Positions 6,686 to 10,017 of a DNA stretch of 10,017 bases are shown in pieces. Each line of letters starts with the position of its first letter. Position 1 is the stretch's first letter. The stretch comes from an uncultured Lachnospiraceae bacterium (GTDB lineage Bacteria > Bacillota_A > Clostridia > Lachnospirales > Lachnospiraceae). A program made the position numbers and the translations under genes. Under the pieces are notes generated by a model. It was given only the letters and a program-made list of their open reading frames with translations. It searched no databases and was not told where the DNA came from. The stretch lies in the NCBI GenBank assembly GCA_902780985.1, contig CACZHN010000149.1, positions 1 to 10,017 of the forward strand. Direction: 5' to 3'.

Positions 6686-6714
6686 ATAATATATAGATAA
6701 TATATGTTTGTCAA
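6686..6714 (-). promoter_or_regulatory. Promoter of the acyl-CoA ligase gene
   Basis: On the minus strand a perfect -35 TTGACA (6714-6709) is followed after 17 bases by TATTAT (6691-6686). An overlapping TATAAT lies three bases further on with a poorer 20-base spacing. Transcription should start near 6679, giving a leader of about 80 bases. Confidence 0.75.
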
Positions 6715-6717
6715 GTG

Positions 6718-6740
6718 GTTAAAAAGTTTTAAATATTTAG
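6718..6740. repeat. Upstream copy of a paired AT-rich repeat between the divergent promoters
   Basis: GTTAAAAAGTTTTAAATATT matches the copy at 6781-6802 at 18 of its first 20 positions, exactly 63 bp apart. It contains the inverted repeat TTAAAA-AG-TTTTAA and fills most of the 27-bp gap between the two -35 boxes. It could be an operator or an UP-like element. AT-rich matches of this length can arise by chance. Confidence 0.45.
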
Positions 6741-6741
6741 G

Positions 6742-6769
6742 TTGACATTCATCGTTCACAGACTATAAT
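6742..6769 (+). promoter_or_regulatory. Consensus promoter of the acpP fatty-acid operon
   Basis: Perfect TTGACA (6742-6747) and perfect TATAAT (6764-6769) are separated by 16 bases. Transcription should begin around 6776, leaving a leader of about 66 bases. The match to the housekeeping sigma consensus predicts strong expression unless repressed. Confidence 0.88.
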
Positions 6770-6780
6770 AGACATGGATA

Positions 6781-6802
6781 GTTAAAGAATTTTAAATATT
6801 AG
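6781..6802. repeat. Downstream copy of the paired AT-rich repeat, just after the acpP start site
   Basis: GTTAAAGAATTTTAAATATT begins about five bases after the predicted transcription start. It repeats the element at 6718-6740 at a 63-bp interval, about six helical turns. It contains TTAAAG-AA-TTTTAA, an inverted repeat with one mismatch. A flanking GATAG (6777-6781) and CTATC (6805-6809) could close a weak leader hairpin around it. Confidence 0.45.
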
Positions 6803-6841
6803 AGCTATCTATTATCTAAAGGGAAAAAAGGAGATTTTAAA

Positions 6842-7066
6842 ATGTTCGAAGAAATCAAGGCAATTATCGTTGACGTACTTAACTGTGATGAAGAAAAGGT
6901 CGTACTTGAGGCTTCTCTTTCAGAAGATCTTGACGCTGATTCTCTTGACGCTGTAGAGCTTGGTATGGCTATCGAGGAGAACCTCGGTGTAGCTATCTCA
7001 GATGAGGATCTTCCAAACATCAAGACAGTACAGGATCTTGTTGATTACGTAGAGGAACATAAGTAA
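6842..7066 (+). CDS. acpP: Acyl carrier protein
   Basis: AcpP carries growing acyl chains on a phosphopantetheine arm during fatty-acid synthesis. The 74-residue, strongly acidic protein has the universal attachment motif [10 protein letters not shown] with Ser34 as the modified residue. It also has the usual helix I ([13 protein letters not shown]) and a closing [19 protein letters not shown] at 6828-6833, 8 bases from the ATG, fixes the start. It is the first gene of the operon behind a consensus promoter and is followed by accD after 20 bases. Its wording ([19 protein letters not shown]) is that of the fatty-acid carrier, as opposed to a polyketide or D-alanine carrier. Confidence 0.97.
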   Translation: MFEEIKAIIVDVLNCDEEKVVLEASLSEDLDADSLDAVELGMAIEENLGVAISDEDLPNIKTVQDLVDYVEEHK

Positions 7067-7086
7067 GAATTCTTCGGAGGACGGAC

Positions 7087-7302
7087 ATGAAGCTTTTTGG
7101 ACGAAAGAAGAGCACTCCTGTCAGAAAGAGTGCATCCAGAGAGACTGAAGTGTTCATGGAGCCGGCAAAACAAAGTGATGAAGATATATATCCGGAGTCG
7201 GAAAGCGATGAAAGCTTTACCTGCTCCGGATGTAACTTTGTTACAACGCTTTCAGAGATGAACGCTTTCAGAGATGAAATCAAATCTTTTCGTATGTCCT
7301 AA
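7087..7302 (+). CDS. AccD N-terminal fragment produced by the frameshifted gene
   Basis: Seventy-one codons from the real start. Residues 1-58 belong to AccD: a basic start (MKLFGRKKS), an acidic linker (EDIYPESESDES) and the first zinc-ribbon pair CSGC. The last 13 residues (NAFRDEIKSFRMS) come from the second repeat copy and the wrong frame. It overlaps the second fragment by 29 bases. Alone it would have no catalytic function. Confidence 0.6.
   Translation: MKLFGRKKSTPVRKSASRETEVFMEPAKQSDEDIYPESESDESFTCSGCNFVTTLSEMNAFRDEIKSFRMS
7245..7276 (+). repeat. 16-bp tandem duplication inside accD
   Basis: AACGCTTTCAGAGATG at 7245-7260 is repeated exactly at 7261-7276, and two more matching A residues extend the match to 18 bases. 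Sixteen is not a multiple of three, so the second copy shifts the frame. Confidence 0.97.
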
Positions 7303-7990
7303 ATGCGGAAAACACGAGAAAATCTCAGCGGTACGAAGAGTGAGAGCATTAGCCGACAAGGGAACATTCAGAAAACTCAAAATTGATGTACCGGTTATAG
7401 ATCCGCTTAAATACCCGGACTACAATACAAAAATAGAAAAACTCCAGAAGGACACGGGACTTGATGAAGGTGTTCTTTCGGGAGTATGTGAAATAGAAGG
7501 AATGAGATGTGTTGTTGCTGTTATGGCAAGTGAGTTCCTTATGGGAAGTATGGGAATCGCAGTAGGCGAGAAGATTACAAGAAGTTTTGAAATCGCCGAA
7601 AAGATGAAGCTCCCTATCATTATCTTCACTGCCAGCGGCGGTGCCAGAATGCAGGAGGGAATCCTCTCACTTATGCAGATGGCAAAGACATCGGCGGCTG
7701 TTAAGAGATTCAGTGAGAACGGAGGACTTTATGTATCGGTTCTTACACATCCTACAACAGGCGGTGTAAGCGCAAGCTTTGCAACTCTTGCCGATATAAC
7801 ACTGGCTGAGCCGGGAGCACTTATAGGCTTCGCAGGACCGCGTGTTATAGAGCAGACAATAGGACAGAAGCTGCCTAAGGGATTCCAGAGATCCGAATTC
7901 CAGCTGGAGCACGGATTTGTGGATCAGATAGTAGCAAGGTCAGAGATGAGGGAAGTACTTGCAAGAATTCTCAGATTACATTCTGCATAA
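7274..7990 (+). CDS. accD: AccD C-terminal fragment with the carboxyltransferase core
   Basis: This open frame of 238 residues holds the second zinc-ribbon pair (CPKC, residues 8-11) and the whole crotonase-like carboxyltransferase core. The core includes TASGGARMQEG (119-129), THPTTGGVSASFA (158-170) and GFAGPRVIEQTI. Its only in-frame ATG near the break, at 7274, has no convincing ribosome site (CTTTCAGAG precedes it). If translated by re-initiation after the upstream fragment, it would lack half of the zinc ribbon, which in the E. coli enzyme is needed for activity. It ends 48 bases before accA. Some annotation pipelines would call this segment alone as accD. Confidence 0.7.
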   Translation: MKSNLFVCPKCGKHEKISAVRRVRALADKGTFRKLKIDVPVIDPLKYPDYNTKIEKLQKDTGLDEGVLSGVCEIEGMRCVVAVMASEFLMGSMGIAVGEKITRSFEIAEKMKLPIIIFTASGGARMQEGILSLMQMAKTSAAVKRFSENGGLYVSVLTHPTTGGVSASFATLADITLAEPGALIGFAGPRVIEQTIGQKLPKGFQRSEFQLEHGFVDQIVARSEMREVLARILRLHSA

Positions 7991-8024
7991 GATGTGCGTC
8001 CGTTACAGGGCGTCAGACTTCCGG

Positions 8025-8030
8025 AAAGGA
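8025..8030 (+). promoter_or_regulatory. Ribosome binding site that fixes the accA start
   Basis: AAAGGA lies 8 bases before the ATG at 8039. An in-frame GTG at 7994 would add 15 residues (MRPLQGVRLPERTIR) unlike AccA N-termini and has no ribosome site. Confidence 0.75.
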
Positions 8031-8038
8031 CTATAAGA

Positions 8039-8986
8039 ATGACAATTAGAGAGATTGACGAGAAGCTTACTCAGCTGTCAAAGCATCTCGAAGAAGCAAC
8101 ATCAAACGGTGATACAGTTCTTGCCCGTGAGCTCGGTAAAGAATACGAAGCTGTTCGCAAGGAAGCTGTTAGCCTGACAGCCCATGATAAGGTCTTTCTC
8201 GCAAGACATATTAAGAGACCTAAGGTTGATGATTATATAAGCGCCATATTCGATGATTTCTTTATTCAGAGAGGAGATTATCTCGGTAAGGAAGATAAGA
8301 GTATATACGGCGGAATCGCAATGTTCCACGGAACCCCTGTTACCGTACTGGGTCACAGAAAGGGAAAGAACATTACGGAAAATATGGAGTTCAATTTCGG
8401 AATGCCGGAACCGGAGGGATACCGTAAGGCTCTCAGAATGATGAAGCAGGCTGAGAAGTTCGGCAGACCGATTATCACATTTATAGATACTCCGGGTGCA
8501 TATCCGGGAATCGATGCCGAGGAAAACGGACAGAGCATAGCCATATCCAAGAACCTGGCTGAAATGAGCGCCCTTAAGGTGCCTGTCATTTCCATAGTAA
8601 CAGGAGAAGGATCCAGTGGAGGAGCTCTTGCCATCGGTGTAGCCAACGTTGTATACATGCTGGAAAATGCGGTTTACTCCGTTCTCTCACCGGAAGGTTT
8701 CGCTTCAATTCTTTGGAAGGATTCTTCCAGAGCGCCTGAAGCCTGTGATCTTATGAAACTCACAGCCGATGACCTTTACAACTTCGGTGTTATCGACGGC
8801 ATCATCAAGGAACCGATCGGTGGTGTTCATCACAATCCGGATGCGGTTTATAAGGAAATAGAAGAACGTATATCCAGAGATCTGGCAAGATATAAGAACC
8901 TGACTCCGGATGAAGTTGCAAATGACAGATATGAGAAGTTCAGAGATATTGATCTTCTCGTGAGAGAGAGAAGAAAGTTCTCATAG
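8039..8986 (+). CDS. accA: Acetyl-CoA carboxylase carboxyltransferase alpha subunit
   Basis: AccA pairs with AccD as the carboxyltransferase that produces malonyl-CoA in the cytoplasm. The 315-residue product has the helical N-terminal region expected of AccA (REIDEKLTQLSKHLEEA). The crotonase-fold core follows: NFGMPEPEGYRKALRMM (119-135), FIDTPGAYPGIDAEE (148-162), TGEGSSGGALAIG (188-200) and YSVLSPEGFASILW (213-226). It ends with GGVHHNPD and a basic tail. Length matches family members of about 315-320 residues. It follows accD by 48 bases and precedes fabK by 11, within the acpP operon. The gene is intact even though accD, its obligate partner, is broken here. That argues against long-term loss of the enzyme. 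accB and accC must lie elsewhere or further downstream. Confidence 0.97.
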   Translation: MTIREIDEKLTQLSKHLEEATSNGDTVLARELGKEYEAVRKEAVSLTAHDKVFLARHIKRPKVDDYISAIFDDFFIQRGDYLGKEDKSIYGGIAMFHGTPVTVLGHRKGKNITENMEFNFGMPEPEGYRKALRMMKQAEKFGRPIITFIDTPGAYPGIDAEENGQSIAISKNLAEMSALKVPVISIVTGEGSSGGALAIGVANVVYMLENAVYSVLSPEGFASILWKDSSRAPEACDLMKLTADDLYNFGVIDGIIKEPIGGVHHNPDAVYKEIEERISRDLARYKNLTPDEVANDRYEKFRDIDLLVRERRKFS

Positions 8987-8997
8987 CGAGGTGTGAC

Positions 8998-9918
8998 ATG
9001 CTGTTAAATGAAATGTTAGGTATCAAGTACCCTATTATTCAGGGTGGTATGGCAAATATAGCAACAGGTAAGTTTGCAGCTGCTGTTTCGGAAGCAGGCG
9101 GTCTCGGACTTATCGCATCAGGCGGTTACGATGCGGCAAGGATCGAGCAGGAGATTGCAGAAGCAAGAAAGGCAACGGATAAGCCGTTCGGTGTAAACCT
9201 TATGCTTCTCAATCCTGATGTGGATAACATTGCAGATCTTCTTGCAAGAGAGAATATCAAGGTTATCACAACAGGTGCGGGTTCTCCGGGAAAATACATG
9301 GAAGCCTGGAAAGCATCGGGTGCAACCGTAATTCCGGTTGTTGCCAGCTGTGCACTTGCTAAGCGTATGGAGAAGATGGGAGCTGATGCTGTTATCGCAG
9401 AAGGCGGTGAGAGCGGCGGCCATGTAGGTGATATGACCACTATGGCACTTGTTCCTCAGGTAGTTGACAGTGTAGAGATTCCCGTAATCGCTGCAGGCGG
9501 TATCGCAGACGGACGTCAGTTCGCAGCTGCTATGTGCCTGGGTGCTATCGGAATCCAGATCGGTACATGCCTCCTTGTAAGTGAGGAATGTCCTGTACAT
9601 GAGAATTATAAGCTGGAGCTTATCAAGGCAAGAGATAACAGTACGACTGTTACAGGAAGAAGCCTTCAGGCTCCTGTAAGAATCATAAAGAATGCTATGG
9701 CAAGAGAGTATCTGAAGCTTGAAGCAAATGCAGCTTCCCGTGAAGAACTCGAGCAGATCACTCTCGGTGGTCTCAGACGTGCCGTAGTTGACGGAGATAT
9801 GAAGACCGGTTCCGTTATGGCAGGTCAGGTATGCGGTCAGCTTAAAGAAATCAGACCGGTTGCCGATATCCTTCGTGATATGTACGAAGAAGCTAAGAAG
9901 GTAGTGATTAATCTTTAG
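8998..9918 (+). CDS. fabK: Enoyl-ACP reductase II (FMN-dependent)
   Basis: FabK reduces trans-2-enoyl-ACP with NAD(P)H and FMN, the last step of each elongation cycle, replacing FabI in many Firmicutes. The 306-residue TIM-barrel protein has YPIIQGGMANIATG (11-24), GVNLMLLNP (65-73), VIPVVAS, the catalytic loop EGGESGGHVG with His142, IPVIAAGGIADGRQFAAAM and GIQIGTCLLVSEEC. These match FabK and the wider nitronate monooxygenase-like flavoprotein family. The fatty-acid operon context and the EGGESGGHVG loop favour FabK over nitronate monooxygenase. GAGG at 8988-8991 precedes the ATG by 6 bases. It begins 11 bases after accA and is followed by fabD after 24 bases. FabK enzymes are known to be insensitive to triclosan. 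Confidence 0.95.
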   Translation: MLLNEMLGIKYPIIQGGMANIATGKFAAAVSEAGGLGLIASGGYDAARIEQEIAEARKATDKPFGVNLMLLNPDVDNIADLLARENIKVITTGAGSPGKYMEAWKASGATVIPVVASCALAKRMEKMGADAVIAEGGESGGHVGDMTTMALVPQVVDSVEIPVIAAGGIADGRQFAAAMCLGAIGIQIGTCLLVSEECPVHENYKLELIKARDNSTTVTGRSLQAPVRIIKNAMAREYLKLEANAASREELEQITLGGLRRAVVDGDMKTGSVMAGQVCGQLKEIRPVADILRDMYEEAKKVVINL

Positions 9919-9942
9919 ACAATAAAGAGGACGGACAGGATT

Positions 9943-10017
9943 ATGAAGATTGGATTTTTATATGCAGGTCAGGGTGCTCACTATGTAGGTATGGGAAAGG
10001 ATTTCTATGATGCTTAT
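9943..10017 (+). CDS. fabD: Malonyl-CoA:ACP transacylase, N-terminus (3' truncated)
   Basis: The last 25 codons read MKIGFLYAGQGAHYVGMGKD followed by FYDAY and run off the window. This is the FabD N-terminus, where the GQG glutamine corresponds to oxyanion-hole Gln11 of the E. coli enzyme. FabD moves malonate from CoA to AcpP. The usual wording is F-P-G-Q-G-(A/S)-Q; here Pro is Ala and the second Gln is His, both outside the catalytic Ser-His pair. The ATG follows AGGA by only 2 bases, while GAGG at 9927-9930 lies 12 bases away; neither is ideal. The position after fabK fits the common fabK-fabD order. The catalytic serine and histidine are off the window. Confidence 0.85.
   Translation, partial: MKIGFLYAGQGAHYVGMGKDFYDAY

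Larger units (their letters stand above)
7087..7990 (+). pseudogene. accD: accD, acetyl-CoA carboxylase carboxyltransferase beta subunit, frameshifted by a 16-bp tandem duplication
   Basis: With AccA this subunit transfers carboxyl from biotin to acetyl-CoA to make malonyl-CoA. The reading frame is broken: the N-terminal part (from 7087) has the first zinc-ribbon pair C46-x2-C49, and the rest lies in the +1 frame and starts with the second pair, CPKC. The cause is visible: AACGCTTTCAGAGATG occurs twice in tandem at 7245-7276. Removing one copy on paper gives a single 295-residue protein reading TTLSEMKSNLFVCPKC, with exactly 15 residues between the two Cys pairs, as in E. coli AccD. Downstream motifs are intact (FTASGGARMQEG, THPTTGGVSASFA, GFAGPRVIEQTI). 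GGAGG at 7076-7080 serves the true start. No missense or stop decay is visible, so the lesion is recent, reversible or an artefact. Confidence 0.88.

Noticed and set aside
7245..7302. Programmed +1 frameshift joining the two accD fragments
   Set aside because: No slippery codon run or stimulatory hairpin is apparent, AccD is not known to use recoding, and the exact 16-bp duplication explains the break completely.
8961..8975. GA-rich microrepeat near the end of accA as a possible slippage site
   Set aside because: It is a short run of Arg/Glu codons (VRERRKFS) in an intact frame, ordinary for this end of AccA.
1..10017. CRISPR arrays, insertion sequences, prophage, toxin-antitoxin or defence genes
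   Set aside because: No regularly spaced repeats, transposase motifs, terminal inverted repeats or defence-type domains were seen; every long frame is accounted for by core metabolism, envelope or repair genes.

Overview
The window looks like chromosomal housekeeping DNA from an anaerobic Firmicute, most likely Clostridia and probably a Lachnospiraceae relative. Reasons: strong AGGAGG-type ribosome sites, moderate to low GC, a lipobox lipoprotein, an FMN-type enoyl-ACP reductase (FabK) instead of FabI, and separate AccA and AccD subunits. This placement is inference from gene content and was not checked by a search. I see no phage, insertion sequence, CRISPR array, tRNA or rRNA.

Layout. Positions 1-2507 carry a plus-strand run: the 3' end of an HtrA-like PDZ protease, tgt (queuosine tRNA modification), yajC (Sec translocon accessory) and an unrecognised lipoprotein, closed by a clear intrinsic terminator at 2520-2546. 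Positions 2556-4900 carry a second plus-strand run: a six-helix membrane protein of unknown function, exonuclease III (ATGA overlap), and a polytopic exporter of the ArsP_2/putative manganese transporter type. The exporter is convergent with, and overlaps by 71 bp, a minus-strand AMP-forming acyl-CoA ligase (4830-6599). The ligase's own terminator hairpin lies inside the exporter's coding sequence. A 242-bp divergent control region (6600-6841) has back-to-back consensus promoters, a pair of direct repeats 63 bp apart and a perfect 17-bp palindrome. From there a fatty-acid synthesis operon runs right: acpP, accD, accA, fabK and the start of fabD.

How the genes work together. AccA/AccD carboxyltransferase makes malonyl-CoA, FabD loads malonate onto AcpP, and FabK performs the last reduction of each elongation cycle. 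The divergent ligase would activate a free carboxylic acid to its CoA ester, so synthesis and acid activation meet at one control region.

The most striking observations are two exact tandem duplications inside housekeeping genes. A 30-bp in-frame copy inserts ten residues just after the zinc-site histidine of Tgt. A 16-bp copy frameshifts accD in the middle of its zinc ribbon. Removing one 16-bp copy on paper restores a complete 295-residue AccD with canonical Cys spacing. No wholly new system is evident. The duplications (real mutation, phase switch or assembly artefact) and the unusual control region are the items to follow up.
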